Source: JAUIET01 sp964352475
GTDB lineage: Bacteria > Pseudomonadota > Gammaproteobacteria > Pseudomonadales > JAUIET01
Length of the DNA stretch: 64,000 nucleotides
Direction of reading: 5' to 3'
Assembly (NCBI GenBank): GCA_964352475.1
Contig: CAYGSL010000012.1
Coordinates: 1-64,000 of the forward strand
In this document: in pieces, positions 7,631 to 16,013 of the stretch
Numbering within the stretch: the first letter of the stretch is position 1
Layout: the number at the start of each line of letters is the position of its first letter
Translations under genes and position numbers: made by a program
Notes under the pieces: model-generated
Seen by the model: the letters and a program-made list of their open reading frames with translations, nothing else
Databases searched by the model: none
What the model was told of the DNA's origin: nothing

Positions 7631-8653
7631 CTAGGCCTCTTCTTCATCGCCACGTATCAGGCCAGCAACTTTAGCCAGCAGCTCGTTGTTTGTGACGTAC
7701 ATAGTGGGCGAGACGCGATCAACGTGCTGGCTGCGATTGTTCCGTATCTCCGCCGCAACTTCTTCTGGAGTACCAATCACGCCAATGGTGTGTAGCATTT
7801 CGTCACTGATCAGTCCGCCCATGGCCTGCCACTTACCCTGTTTGGACAAATCACGCAGTTGCGGTTGCAAGTCGCCCCAACCGCAATGGTCCAGCACCGG
7901 TTTGTACGCAGGCGTTGACCCATAGAACGCAATCTGGTTTCTAACCAGGGCTTTGGCATTCTCAAACTCTTCCTCAGTTTCACCGGTTGCGACCATAAAC
8001 TGGCAGGATATGTCGAAGTTTTCTCTGGTCTTTCCGGCTTTTTCCCAACCGCGTTGCAAAGCAGGTACCGTATGCGAATCGATGAAACCTGGTGTATTTA
8101 GCGGGTGCAGTAAAATACCGTCGCCAACTTCGCCAGCTACCTCACACATAAGCTCGCCGATGGCGGCCAGATAGACTTTCGGATCGCCGTAAGGGTTTGG
8201 GCCAGGATTAAACACCGGAGTCATCATTGTGTGGGTGTAAAACTCGCCTTCAAAACTAAGCCGTTCACCAGTCGCCCAACAAGACCATATCGCCCGCATG
8301 GCTTGCACTAATTCACGCATGCGTGCTGCGGGCCTGGACCACGGCATACTGTATCGGCGTTCTATGTGAGGTTTTATTTGTGATCCCAGGCCCAGAGTAA
8401 AACGGCCTTTTGACATCAGGTTTAAATCGTATCCCAGGTTCGCGAGAATCATAGGATTACGCGCGAATGCTACGGCTATCGCCGTTATCAGCTCAATTTT
8501 CTCAGTGCTTTCAGAGGCCACGGCCAGCGGCAGGAATGGGTCGTGCTGACCTTCAAAGGTGTAGACGCCATCCAGTCCAAGTTGCTCCAGGTCGGCTGCG
8601 AACGGACCAGCTTCCGAAGGGTTCTGGGTAAGCATTGATGCATCAATTTTCAT
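7631..8653 (-). CDS. Luciferase-like (LLM) flavin/F420-type oxidoreductase
   Basis: This 340-residue TIM-barrel protein belongs to the luciferase-like monooxygenase superfamily. The pattern (FEGQHDPFLPLAVASE, AIAVAFARNPMILANLGYDLNLMSKGRFTLGLGSQ, then a GDGILLHPLNTP region) resembles a subgroup annotated as F420-dependent. F420 use is inference; FMN is also possible. AGGA sits about 8 bases before the ATG. The gene lies between a short-chain dehydrogenase and a thioesterase on the same strand. Confidence 0.87.
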   Translation of the reverse strand: MKIDASMLTQNPSEAGPFAADLEQLGLDGVYTFEGQHDPFLPLAVASESTEKIELITAIAVAFARNPMILANLGYDLNLMSKGRFTLGLGSQIKPHIERRYSMPWSRPAARMRELVQAMRAIWSCWATGERLSFEGEFYTHTMMTPVFNPGPNPYGDPKVYLAAIGELMCEVAGEVGDGILLHPLNTPGFIDSHTVPALQRGWEKAGKTRENFDISCQFMVATGETEEEFENAKALVRNQIAFYGSTPAYKPVLDHCGWGDLQPQLRDLSKQGKWQAMGGLISDEMLHTIGVIGTPEEVAAEIRNNRSQHVDRVSPTMYVTNNELLAKVAGLIRGDEEEA

Positions 8654-8837
8654 TGGTTTTCCTGTTTACGGTTGTTTGTGTTGCCAGTGGTGTCAGCTCT
8701 ATCTTGTCTTGCCTCACGCTGAGAACGTGGTTGGCGGGAATCTGCTGCGTCATGTCGGCGTGAAATGTAAACAGCTTACTCAAATACTGCAGATTCTCAC
8801 TGACCGAGCTGTACTCTTGTTTCATTGCTTGCAGCAC
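8643..8837 (-). CDS. Possible small protein of unknown function
   Basis: A 64-residue frame (GTG at 8837, or ATG at 8825 for 60 residues) almost exactly fills the space between the SDR stop and the oxidoreductase start, overlapping the latter by 11 bases. The translation, with EYSSVSENLQYLSKLFTF and HVLSVRQDKIEL, looks protein-like, but no family was recognised and neither start has a clear ribosome site. If real it is translated between two operon partners. Confidence 0.4.
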   Translation of the reverse strand: MLQAMKQEYSSVSENLQYLSKLFTFHADMTQQIPANHVLSVRQDKIELTPLATQTTVNRKTNEN

Positions 8838-8857
8838 CGAATAAGCACTTCCATTAT

Positions 8858-9700
8858 TTAAATACCCACCATTTCTTCACTCAGCGACCAAAGCCGAGCA
8901 GCCGCTTTATCATCCAAGGCCCAGGGCTTTGGCGTCTTTACCTTGCAGTTATAAAAGTAATCTCCTGAATGCTCAGCTACATCATCAGAATCTGCTAAAT
9001 AAATGCTGGATTCCGCGCCGCGCTCAGCCGTGCGAAAAAACGGCTTCATCACGCCCATAATTACTTTTCCAAGCCAGCCATTATTGGTGCCCAGACCAGT
9101 GGCAACAGCTCCTGGGTGGCAGCAATTGACCGTGACGGCACTGGGCTCAAGCCGCTTGGCAAGTTCTCTGGTAAAAAGCATGTTGGCAAGTTTGGAATGT
9201 CCATAAACTTTCATTGAAGCGAAACCGGTCTCATAGCCTGGGTCTTCGAAGTTAATTCCTTTCACAAATGCGTGTGCGCCCGAAGCCACTATCACGATTC
9301 TTGCCGGAGTCTGCGCTTTCATATGGTCCAGCAACAAGTTGGTCAGCAGGAAAGGCGCCAGATGATTAACCGCGAACATTTCCTCGAAACCATCCTCGGT
9401 CAAACGTCGATCTGTGTTGGTGACTCCAGCATTGCTGATCAGGCAATCAAGCGGCCTTCCTGTATCCAGGAATTGCGCCGCCAGGCTACGCACATCAGCC
9501 AAAGAAGATAAATCTGCCGCCAAGCCATAAACATCCTCGTGAGTAACCTCTGCTTTAACTTTCGTCACGCATTCAGCAAGCTTGTTGGCATTTCGACCAT
9601 GCAAATAGACCGCATAATCCCTGCGCGCCAGTTCCATGGCGGTTGCCAAACCTATACCGTTTGTTGCCCCTGTTATCAGGCACACTTTTCTATCGTTCAT
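8858..9700 (-). CDS. Short-chain dehydrogenase/reductase, retinol-dehydrogenase-like
   Basis: A 280-residue Rossmann-fold NAD(P)-dependent oxidoreductase. Cofactor motif TGATNGIG at 10-17, NAG at 90-92 and the catalytic triad S140, Y166 and K170 (YGHSK) are all present. The overall pattern, with MKVYGHSKLANMLFTRELAKRL, is that of the retinol dehydrogenase/WW-oxidoreductase branch of classical SDRs. It is the first gene of the run leading to the LLM oxidoreductase and thioesterase. A palindrome upstream may be its operator. Substrate unknown. Confidence 0.9.
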   Translation of the reverse strand: MNDRKVCLITGATNGIGLATAMELARRDYAVYLHGRNANKLAECVTKVKAEVTHEDVYGLAADLSSLADVRSLAAQFLDTGRPLDCLISNAGVTNTDRRLTEDGFEEMFAVNHLAPFLLTNLLLDHMKAQTPARIVIVASGAHAFVKGINFEDPGYETGFASMKVYGHSKLANMLFTRELAKRLEPSAVTVNCCHPGAVATGLGTNNGWLGKVIMGVMKPFFRTAERGAESSIYLADSDDVAEHSGDYFYNCKVKTPKPWALDDKAAARLWSLSEEMVGI

Positions 9701-9751
9701 TCTTAACCCCTGGCAATTCGACTGCCTTTTGTCGGCTCGTCGTCAATAAAT

Positions 9752-9766
9752 CACACAATTTGTGTG
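9752..9766. promoter_or_regulatory. 15-bp palindrome, possible operator of the SDR-LLM operon
   Basis: CACACAATTTGTGTG is a perfect palindrome around a central T, 52 bases before the SDR start and about 150 bases before hspQ. Its length and symmetry fit a dimeric repressor such as a TetR-type protein. No regulator gene is adjacent, so the binding protein is unknown. Confidence 0.35.
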
Positions 9767-9914
9767 CCGTATAACCATTCTGCTCAAAATAGCAGCACTA
9801 TCACCAATTCCCAAACTTTCAAAAAACTAAAACTTGTTGCAAACTAATTACTTACGTTCGACTTCGAGCACCTTACATGAATTATCAAAGCTAACCATCA
9901 CTGTCTGAGCAAAC

Positions 9915-10244
9915 ATGAGTAAACCAATACCTGTGCCTGTTGCCATGGAATCGAAGTTTGCCGTAGGTGAGCTGGTTGAACATGCCTTGCTTGGTTATCG
10001 GGGAGTCATATTTGATGTTGATTCCGAATTTATGCACAGTGACGAGTGGTACGAGCACAGAGTGCTGGGCCGGCCACCACTTGATGAACCCTGGTACCAC
10101 GTTCTGGTACACAACGGCGTGCAGTCTACCTATGTTGCGCAGAGCAACCTACGCCGCAGCCCCGCTACAGAACAAATAAATCACCCGGCTCTCGGCGAGT
10201 ATTTTCAATCCTTCGACGGAACGCATTACGCCTCGTTCAAATAA
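9915..10244 (+). CDS. hspQ: Heat-shock protein HspQ
   Basis: A 109-residue YccV/HspQ-domain protein. In E. coli HspQ affects DnaA stability and acts as a specificity factor for Lon protease. Family landmarks are FAVGELVEHALLGYRGVIFDVD, the WYHVLVHN strand and the terminal ALGEYFQSFDG. An internal ATG at 9945 (MESKF) would give a start closer to E. coli HspQ; neither has a strong ribosome site. It is the only plus-strand gene here, divergent from the SDR gene and convergent with bcp. No clear sigma-32 promoter was seen. Confidence 0.93.
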   Translation: MSKPIPVPVAMESKFAVGELVEHALLGYRGVIFDVDSEFMHSDEWYEHRVLGRPPLDEPWYHVLVHNGVQSTYVAQSNLRRSPATEQINHPALGEYFQSFDGTHYASFK

Positions 10245-10260
10245 AGCCGGCTAAATAACC

Positions 10261-10734
10261 CTACAGCCCCGCCTTAATAATTGCCAACACATCATCATGG
10301 TGTGTTTTGGTTTTCACTTTTTCCATAATGTGCTTCAAACGCCCGTCTTTGCCAATGATGAAGCTCATTCGATTAATGCCCATGTACTCACGCCCCATAA
10401 ATTTCTTTAAACCCCAAACGCCATACTTATCAGCAACCTTGTGGTCTTCATCTGACAGCAGCGTAAAATTCAGCTCGTGTTTATCGGTAAAGCTGCTCAG
10501 TTTTTTGACAGGATCAGGACTTAAACCAAGCACTACAGTTTTCGCTTTGGCAAACTCACTTTTATAATCCCGAATAGCACAGGCCTGTGTGGTACACCCA
10601 GGCGTTAGTGCTTTTGGATAAAAATAAACCACCACGTTTTTTTTGTCGCGGAAGTCTTTCAATGATACGGTTTTACCGTCTTGATCTTGAAGGCTAAACG
10701 CCGGTGCTAGATTGCCGATTTTAGGTAAGGCCAT
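10261..10734 (-). CDS. bcp: Thioredoxin-dependent peroxiredoxin, Bcp type
   Basis: A 157-residue atypical 2-Cys peroxiredoxin that reduces hydrogen and organic peroxides in the cytoplasm. The peroxidatic Cys is C47 in TPGCTTQAC and the resolving Cys is C52, the close spacing typical of the BCP/PrxQ class. It is the last gene of the packed minus-strand run from the MBL hydrolase, 14 bases after rmuC. Confidence 0.95.
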   Translation of the reverse strand: MALPKIGNLAPAFSLQDQDGKTVSLKDFRDKKNVVVYFYPKALTPGCTTQACAIRDYKSEFAKAKTVVLGLSPDPVKKLSSFTDKHELNFTLLSDEDHKVADKYGVWGLKKFMGREYMGINRMSFIIGKDGRLKHIMEKVKTKTHHDDVLAIIKAGL

Positions 10735-10748
10735 GTAGGTGTCTCCTG

Positions 10749-12398
10749 TCAGGTTTCTTCAGCAAGTGTTTCAATACTTTCCTGGGTGTTTTCACTTGCG
10801 CTGTTTTCTTGGCCCAGGGTTTCAAGATCAACACTGCTATTGCGCTCTTGTATGCCGCTTGGTATCTGCCGCTTTGTTTTTGCGCCCAGTTTCTCCAGTT
10901 CCCTGGTGCGAGTGACCAGATTGCCCTTGCCTTGCGTAAAACGTTTCATCATCGTATCAAATGAGCCATTGGCTTTTTCCAGCTGTCGTCCCATGTCATC
11001 CATAGATTCAAGTACCAGCGCAAACTGGTCATGAAGTCCGCCCGCCAGGCGCGCTATTTTCTCGGCGTTTTTATTTTGGTCGTCATATCGCCACAGGTTT
11101 TGAACCGTGCGCAGCGTCGCAAGCAATGTAGTCGGGCTCACCACAATAACGTTGCGGTCGTAGGCTTCCTGAAACAGTGACTGGTCATGCTCAAATGCCA
11201 GCAAAAACGCAGGCTCAATGGGCACAAATACAAAAACAAAATCCAGAGTTCTTATGCCTTCAAGGCTGGCATAGTCCTTGAAACTGAGGCTCTTAACATG
11301 CCTGCGCATGGACTGGATGTGCGCTTGCAAAGCGAATTGTTTTTGTTCCTCATCTTCCTCTGCGCAGTATCGATCGTAATCAATTAGAGAGACTTTCGAG
11401 TCAATCACCAAATCACGCGCATCCGGTAAATGCACAATAACGTCGGGCAGGCGTCGCTGGCCATCAGTAGCACTAAAGCTTTTTTGCAGCTCATATTCCC
11501 GGCCTTTTTTCAGACCAGAATCTTCCAGAACCCGTTCCAGAACCAGCTCTCCCCAATTACCTTGCAGCTTGTTATCGCCCTTAAGCGCCCTGGTAAGGTT
11601 GAGCGCGTCAGCACTCATCTTCTGATTCAACTCTTTTAAGGAATTAACCTCGTGCAACAACGACACCCTCTCGCGGGTTTCCTTGTCGTACACATCTTCC
11701 ACTTTTTTACGAAAACCGGTGAGTTGTTCGCGCAATGGGTTCAAGGTGGTTTCCAACGACTGCTTATTGCGTTTTAGCAGTTTATCGCTCTTGTCTTCGA
11801 ATATACGATTGGCAAGAACCTCAAACTCCTTACTCAAGCGCTCTTTGGCGTCTTCAAGTATTTTTAATTTCTCTACGGCCGCTTTGCGTTCCTCGCTCAG
11901 GCGCACTGTAAGCGCAGACAATTCGCTCTGGCTGATACCCAGTTCTGTTCTATGCGTTTCCAGCTGCTTGTCCATCTTTTCCAGTCTGGCCTGCAGAATG
12001 GGCAATTGCTTTGTTTGCTCTTGGGCAACATCACGCTCGTTAAGCGCATTGTGATACGCCGCCTGCGCGTCTTGCAGCCGGTCTTCCAGAGTATCAGCCC
12101 TGCGCCTTGCAACACCTAGCTGCTCGGCCAGATGCGCGCTGCGTGTGGCAAAATCCTGGCCTTGAATTTCGATCGTATGCTGCAGTTCGGTACCTTGCTG
12201 CTGCAGCTCGATTTGCTCTATTTGAGCGGCGAGGTTGCGAGCTTTGCTGCGCTTGCTCTGGACTATTAATACGCCGAACAAGCTAAGCAACACGCCGAGC
12301 GTAATTGCAGCGATCCATATCAGGCTGCTGGCGCTTAATGAATCCGCAAATAGAATTGCGTTGTTATTCCACTGCTGAAGTAGCTCGCTCATTAGCAA
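10749..12398 (-). CDS. rmuC: DNA recombination protein RmuC
   Basis: This 549-residue protein limits recombination at inverted repeats in E. coli. An N-terminal membrane anchor lies at about 26-46, then a long coiled coil (about 55-250) rich in Glu, Gln and Arg. The RmuC domain (about 230-500) contains NWGELVLERVLEDSGL and LVIDSKVSLIDYDRYC, which resembles a restriction-endonuclease-like core. The C-terminal tail is acidic. It begins 4 bases after the Nudix gene, so the two are probably cotranscribed. Confidence 0.95.
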   Translation of the reverse strand: MLMSELLQQWNNNAILFADSLSASSLIWIAAITLGVLLSLFGVLIVQSKRSKARNLAAQIEQIELQQQGTELQHTIEIQGQDFATRSAHLAEQLGVARRRADTLEDRLQDAQAAYHNALNERDVAQEQTKQLPILQARLEKMDKQLETHRTELGISQSELSALTVRLSEERKAAVEKLKILEDAKERLSKEFEVLANRIFEDKSDKLLKRNKQSLETTLNPLREQLTGFRKKVEDVYDKETRERVSLLHEVNSLKELNQKMSADALNLTRALKGDNKLQGNWGELVLERVLEDSGLKKGREYELQKSFSATDGQRRLPDVIVHLPDARDLVIDSKVSLIDYDRYCAEEDEEQKQFALQAHIQSMRRHVKSLSFKDYASLEGIRTLDFVFVFVPIEPAFLLAFEHDQSLFQEAYDRNVIVVSPTTLLATLRTVQNLWRYDDQNKNAEKIARLAGGLHDQFALVLESMDDMGRQLEKANGSFDTMMKRFTQGKGNLVTRTRELEKLGAKTKRQIPSGIQERNSSVDLETLGQENSASENTQESIETLAEET

Positions 12399-12402
12399 TG
12401 CC

Positions 12403-12954
12403 TCACGAATTGGTTCTGGGTCGCTTGAACATCAAAACTTCATTCCTGGTTGGGAACACACCACTCTTGCGGTCCTGGTAGTAGTATTTTAAAGCAGACG
12501 TCACCACCGGAAACGCTAACTCTGACCAGGGAATGTCCTCTTCCTCATACAATTCCACCTCCAGGCTTTCCGGCCCGGCCGCATACTCTTCCTTGCTCAT
12601 TTCTGCGCGGAAAAACATATAGATCTGATTTATGTAAGGCAAATCAAACAAGCAATACAAACTGCGCTCACCTACGGTTGCTCTTGCCTCTTCCCAGGTC
12701 TCGCGACTGGCGCCATCGGCTGTTGATTCGCCGTTTTCCAGAAAGCCTGCGGGTATTGTCCAGTAGCCTTTTCTGGGCTCAATCGCGCGTTTGCACAACA
12801 ACACCTTGCTACCCAGCGTTGGCAAAACGCCTACAATGACGCGCGGGTTCTCATAATGTATGTGATGACAATTGTCACAAACATGCCGTTCGCGATCGTC
12901 ATCTGGTGGGATTCGCAAGCTAACGGATTGGCCGCATTGACCGCAGAATTTCAC
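12403..12954 (-). CDS. Nudix hydrolase with N-terminal zinc ribbon
   Basis: A 183-residue Nudix protein. Four cysteines (C4, C7, C26, C29) make a zinc ribbon, followed by the Nudix box at 70-91 with E76, R84, E85, E88 and E89 in place. Proteins of this layout, including the NudC relatives, cleave nucleoside diphosphate compounds such as NADH or ADP-ribose; the substrate here is not fixed by the motif. The start overlaps the flavin-reductase stop by four bases. Confidence 0.9.
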   Translation of the reverse strand: MKFCGQCGQSVSLRIPPDDDRERHVCDNCHHIHYENPRVIVGVLPTLGSKVLLCKRAIEPRKGYWTIPAGFLENGESTADGASRETWEEARATVGERSLYCLFDLPYINQIYMFFRAEMSKEEYAAGPESLEVELYEEEDIPWSELAFPVVTSALKYYYQDRKSGVFPTRNEVLMFKRPRTNS

Positions 12955-13430
12955 TGGCTGATACTCCTGTATTGACCACTGAAAAACACCAATGGTTGGG
13001 CATCCGCCCTACTGTCAAATTCAAGCACGCGCCCGATCAGGATAGTGTGATCCCCTCCTTCTATACGTTCTTCAATTGAACACTCGAAGCTGGCGATGAC
13101 ATTATTCAACACTGCACAACCTGATGCGCCTATGCAGTAATGATCATCCTGAAGTGCATGATCGCCTTTTTTAGCATACAGGCGGGACAATTCCTCCTGG
13201 TCATCGGCCAACACATTCACAGTGTATTGCGTACTGGCCTGGAACGCGTTCCAGCATTCCGAATCATTCTGCAGGCTCCACAACAATAGTGGCGGGCTAA
13301 GCGACAAAGACGAAAAAGAGTTCACTGTCATTCCAAATGGTGAATAACCGTCCGGGTTCGCAGTGATCACAGTAACGCCGGTGGGAAACTGCCCAAATGC
13401 ATTTCTCAATTCAATCGTCTTGTCAGTCAT
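12951..13430 (-). CDS. Flavin reductase-like FMN-binding protein
   Basis: A 159-residue single-domain protein of the flavin reductase (RutF/HpaC-like) family that binds FMN and reduces free flavin with NAD(P)H. The typical N-terminus FGQFPTGVTVITA and the segment FGMTVNSFSSLSLSPPLLLWSL are clear, as is the late GGDHTILIGRVLEF. Such proteins usually supply reduced flavin to a partner monooxygenase; none is adjacent, though an LLM oxidoreductase lies 4 kb away. It sits between moaE and the Nudix gene. Confidence 0.9.
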   Translation of the reverse strand: MTDKTIELRNAFGQFPTGVTVITANPDGYSPFGMTVNSFSSLSLSPPLLLWSLQNDSECWNAFQASTQYTVNVLADDQEELSRLYAKKGDHALQDDHYCIGASGCAVLNNVIASFECSIEERIEGGDHTILIGRVLEFDSRADAQPLVFFSGQYRSISQ

Positions 13431-13455
13431 CAGAACTCTATTAATCCTTTACTCA

Positions 13456-13920
13456 TTAACTCTGCCATTTTTGCAAAGCGTGTTGATCATCGTCTCTGGC
13501 AGACACCCAGAAGGACTCTCCAGAGCTCAGTGTTTCTTTCTTCCAGAACGGTGCTTCCGTTTTGAGAAAATCCATTATAAAACCGCAGCCATCAAATGCC
13601 GATTGCCTGTGTGCACTGGCCACTCCTACGTAGACAATCTGATCCCCAGGTCGTAATCGACCTATTCGATGTATAACGCTGACGCCAAGCAGAGACCAGC
13701 GCTCACAGGCGCGGTGCACAACATCCCGAATGCTGCGCTCAGTCATGCCAGGGTAATGCTCAAGCTCCATGCTAAGCAAAGAGTTATCCGCTGCAGTGTC
13801 TCGCACAACGCCGACGAAATTGGCGATCGCGCCTATGCCGTTAGACTGTTTGAGTAACAGTCGGTTTTCAACATCAACTGAAAAATCGTTTTCGCAAACT
13901 CGCACCTGAGCAGTCACCAC
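13456..13920 (-). CDS. moaE: Molybdopterin synthase catalytic (large) subunit
   Basis: MoaE (154 residues) converts precursor Z to molybdopterin using sulfur carried on MoaD. Family stretches seen: GAIANFVGVVRD, LELEHYPGMTE, VIHRIGRLRPGDQIVYVGVAS and the closing KTEAPFWKKE with the catalytic lysines. It directly follows moaD with no gap, as expected for subunits of one heterotetramer. Confidence 0.95.
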   Translation of the reverse strand: MVTAQVRVCENDFSVDVENRLLLKQSNGIGAIANFVGVVRDTAADNSLLSMELEHYPGMTERSIRDVVHRACERWSLLGVSVIHRIGRLRPGDQIVYVGVASAHRQSAFDGCGFIMDFLKTEAPFWKKETLSSGESFWVSARDDDQHALQKWQS

Positions 13921-14211
13921 CTAGCCTCCGGTGACCGGCGGAAAAAATGCGAGCTCATCACCTGCTTGTAAGCGAGTGGACTCATCAACTACCGACTGAT
14001 TAACAGCAATGCGAACATCTGCTGAATCAAGTGCATGCCAACCCTCACCGTGTGTCTCTATGAGTATACGGCGCACTGCGGCCACGGTTGGTTCGTCATC
14101 AATTAAAGACAGATCAAATTGAAATTGAGCTGAACCCAGCTTTTCACGCAGACTCGCGAACAATCGAACTGTTATCACAGATTCCCCGGTAGCGGCAGCT
14201 GATCTCTCCAC
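13921..14211 (-). CDS. moaD: Molybdopterin synthase sulfur-carrier (small) subunit
   Basis: MoaD (96 residues) is a ubiquitin-like beta-grasp protein ending in the double glycine (PPVTGG) that is adenylated and thiocarboxylated. A GTG or ATG near residue 12-20 could trim the unusual MERSAAATGES leader; the core starts at ITVRLFASLREKLG. It abuts moaC and moaE without gaps. Confidence 0.94.
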   Translation of the reverse strand: MERSAAATGESVITVRLFASLREKLGSAQFQFDLSLIDDEPTVAAVRRILIETHGEGWHALDSADVRIAVNQSVVDESTRLQAGDELAFFPPVTGG

Positions 14212-14691
14212 CTAGGTCTCTCGCTTCCAATGGCCGCTGCGGCCGCCAATTTTCTCAAGTAATTGGACTGCCTCAATTCGCATACCTTTATCAACGGCTT
14301 TACACATGTCGTAAATAGTCAGCGCTGCCACAGAGGCTGCAGTCAATGCCTCCATTTCCACACCCGTCTTGCCATCAACTCTACAACAACTTGTGATTCG
14401 AACAGTATTGCTGGCTTCCAGCAATTCAAAATCGACGCTAACCGATGTCAGAGGCAATGGATGGCACAGAGGAATAAGATCACTACACTTTTTTGCGCCC
14501 TGAATGGCCGCTATTCGAGCAACCGCTAACACGTCACCCTTTTTATGGCCACCGGTGGCAATCATAGCCAGCGTTTCGCCTTGCATACGCACTTCGGCGC
14601 TGGCGCGCGCTTCGCGACGGCTCACTTGCTTGTCGCCCACATCCACCATATGAGCGTTGCCTTGGTCATCAAAATGCGTAAAGTCGTTCAT
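14212..14691 (-). CDS. moaC: Cyclic pyranopterin monophosphate synthase
   Basis: MoaC (159 residues) completes the first step of molybdenum cofactor synthesis after MoaA. Seen are HMVDVGDKQVSRREARA, IPLCHPLPLTSVSVDFE and the near-invariant KTGVEMEALTAASVAALTIY. It heads moaCDE; moaA and moaB are not in the window. The gene begins 9 bases after the upstream MBL hydrolase. Confidence 0.96.
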   Translation of the reverse strand: MNDFTHFDDQGNAHMVDVGDKQVSRREARASAEVRMQGETLAMIATGGHKKGDVLAVARIAAIQGAKKCSDLIPLCHPLPLTSVSVDFELLEASNTVRITSCCRVDGKTGVEMEALTAASVAALTIYDMCKAVDKGMRIEAVQLLEKIGGRSGHWKRET

Positions 14692-14700
14692 GGCTCTACC

Positions 14701-15786
14701 TTAAACCATTTGCGGGGCATCGTCTCCCCGATAGGATTCCGGCAGCGTTTTGCCGGGTAAATCCGCGTCATGGGTCTGGTACCAGTACAATCCGTCATCA
14801 TGTAACTCGCGCTGCAGCAGGCCACGTTGCATCAGCAAATGCAAATGGGCAATGCATTCGCCCTGAGCCATGCCTAGCTGGTTGTCATCTAAAGTACGCT
14901 TGAAAATTACTGGCAGCAATTCTGGCAATGTCTTTGCAGTAACGCATGCCTGCTCCAGAGCAAGCATATGATCTTCATGATGAGAGACCAGCTGCTGTAT
15001 GCGCTCATGCAATCCATAGAATGGTCGATTGTGTGAAGGCAGAACCAGCGTATCTTCTGGTAGTACCAGAAATTCCTTTAGGGTTCGTATCCAATCAGCC
15101 AAAGGATTAGCTTCCGGCTCCATAGGGGTCACACTTACATTAGAGGTGATGCTGGCAATTATCTGGTCACCAGAAAGCAAAACCCCGATTTCCTCACAAT
15201 AGAGACAGGCATGCTCCGGCGAGTGCCCCTCGCCAATCATTACCTGCCACTCTCTGCCACCAATGCTCAAAACATCGCCACCGCGCATTCTGTTGTAGGC
15301 CATGGGCAATGACTCGACCATCTGCGACATTCGAAACTTGCTGTTTCTGACAGATTCTATGCGTTGTTCGGTGTTGCCATTGCGCCGCATATACTGTTCT
15401 GCTGTCCAGCTTAGTCCTTCGGGAATGCTACACATGACCCTGGCAGCGTAGAATTCCGCCCGGGTCATGTGTAAGGGTGCTGCGAATTTGTCACATAACC
15501 AACCCGCTTGACCAACATGGTCTGGATGCATATGCGTGACGACTACGCGACTGACCGAATCCATGTTCAGTTCACCATCAAATATTTCTTGCCAATGGGT
15601 TTGTACATCACTGCTGCGTATACCGGTATCAACGATCACCCAGCTGTCGCCGTCTTCCAGTAAATAGAGATTGATGTGATCCAAAGCGAGCGGCAGCGGC
15701 ATGCGCAGCCAGAAAACACCCGAAGCCACAGGCATAACCGTGCCGAATTCAGGGATAGTGTCGAAAGGAAATCGAAGCGTAGTCAA
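14701..15786 (-). CDS. Metallo-beta-lactamase-fold hydrolase
   Basis: A 361-residue GloB-like hydrolase. The metal motif THMHPDH spans 84-90 and further His/Asp ligands follow (GHSPEHACLY, SGDQI). A C-terminal helical extension (about 290-345, LDDNQLGMAQGECIAHLHLL) is the small winged-helix domain seen in the larger LACTB2-like relatives. The assigned start is TTG; ATG at 15735 is an alternative. It is next to the assembly gap and first of the moa run. Substrate unknown, perhaps a thioester or lactone. Confidence 0.88.
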   Translation of the reverse strand: MTTLRFPFDTIPEFGTVMPVASGVFWLRMPLPLALDHINLYLLEDGDSWVIVDTGIRSSDVQTHWQEIFDGELNMDSVSRVVVTHMHPDHVGQAGWLCDKFAAPLHMTRAEFYAARVMCSIPEGLSWTAEQYMRRNGNTEQRIESVRNSKFRMSQMVESLPMAYNRMRGGDVLSIGGREWQVMIGEGHSPEHACLYCEEIGVLLSGDQIIASITSNVSVTPMEPEANPLADWIRTLKEFLVLPEDTLVLPSHNRPFYGLHERIQQLVSHHEDHMLALEQACVTAKTLPELLPVIFKRTLDDNQLGMAQGECIAHLHLLMQRGLLQRELHDDGLYWYQTHDADLPGKTLPESYRGDDAPQMV

Positions 15787-15858
15787 ATGGGGTCTGTCCT
15801 TGGGTGGACCCTATTATCGCTTATTTTCTGGTCTGCAGCCTATTGCGAATCCTTCATT

Positions 15859-15876
15859 GCATTCCCCAGGGAATGC
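15859..15876. repeat. Palindrome beside the assembly gap
   Basis: GCATTCCC and GGGAATGC flank a CA centre, 16 bases before the run of N. It may belong to a repeated sequence that stopped the assembly, but this cannot be tested from one copy. Confidence 0.45.
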
Positions 15877-15892
15877 TGATCCAGGTTCTATT

Positions 15893-15992
15893 NNNNNNNN
15901 NNNNNNNNNNNNNNNNNNNNNNNNNNNNNNNNNNNNNNNNNNNNNNNNNNNNNNNNNNNNNNNNNNNNNNNNNNNNNNNNNNNNNNNNNNNN
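15893..15992. other. Assembly gap (100 N)
   Basis: Exactly 100 unknown bases, the conventional filler for a gap of unknown length. It lies between the start side of the MBL hydrolase and the stop of the flavoprotein, so missing genes are possible. The short flanks (15787-15892 and 15993-16013) hold no recognisable gene. Confidence 0.98.
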
Positions 15993-16013
15993 AGGCTGGC
16001 TGTGATGCAGGTC

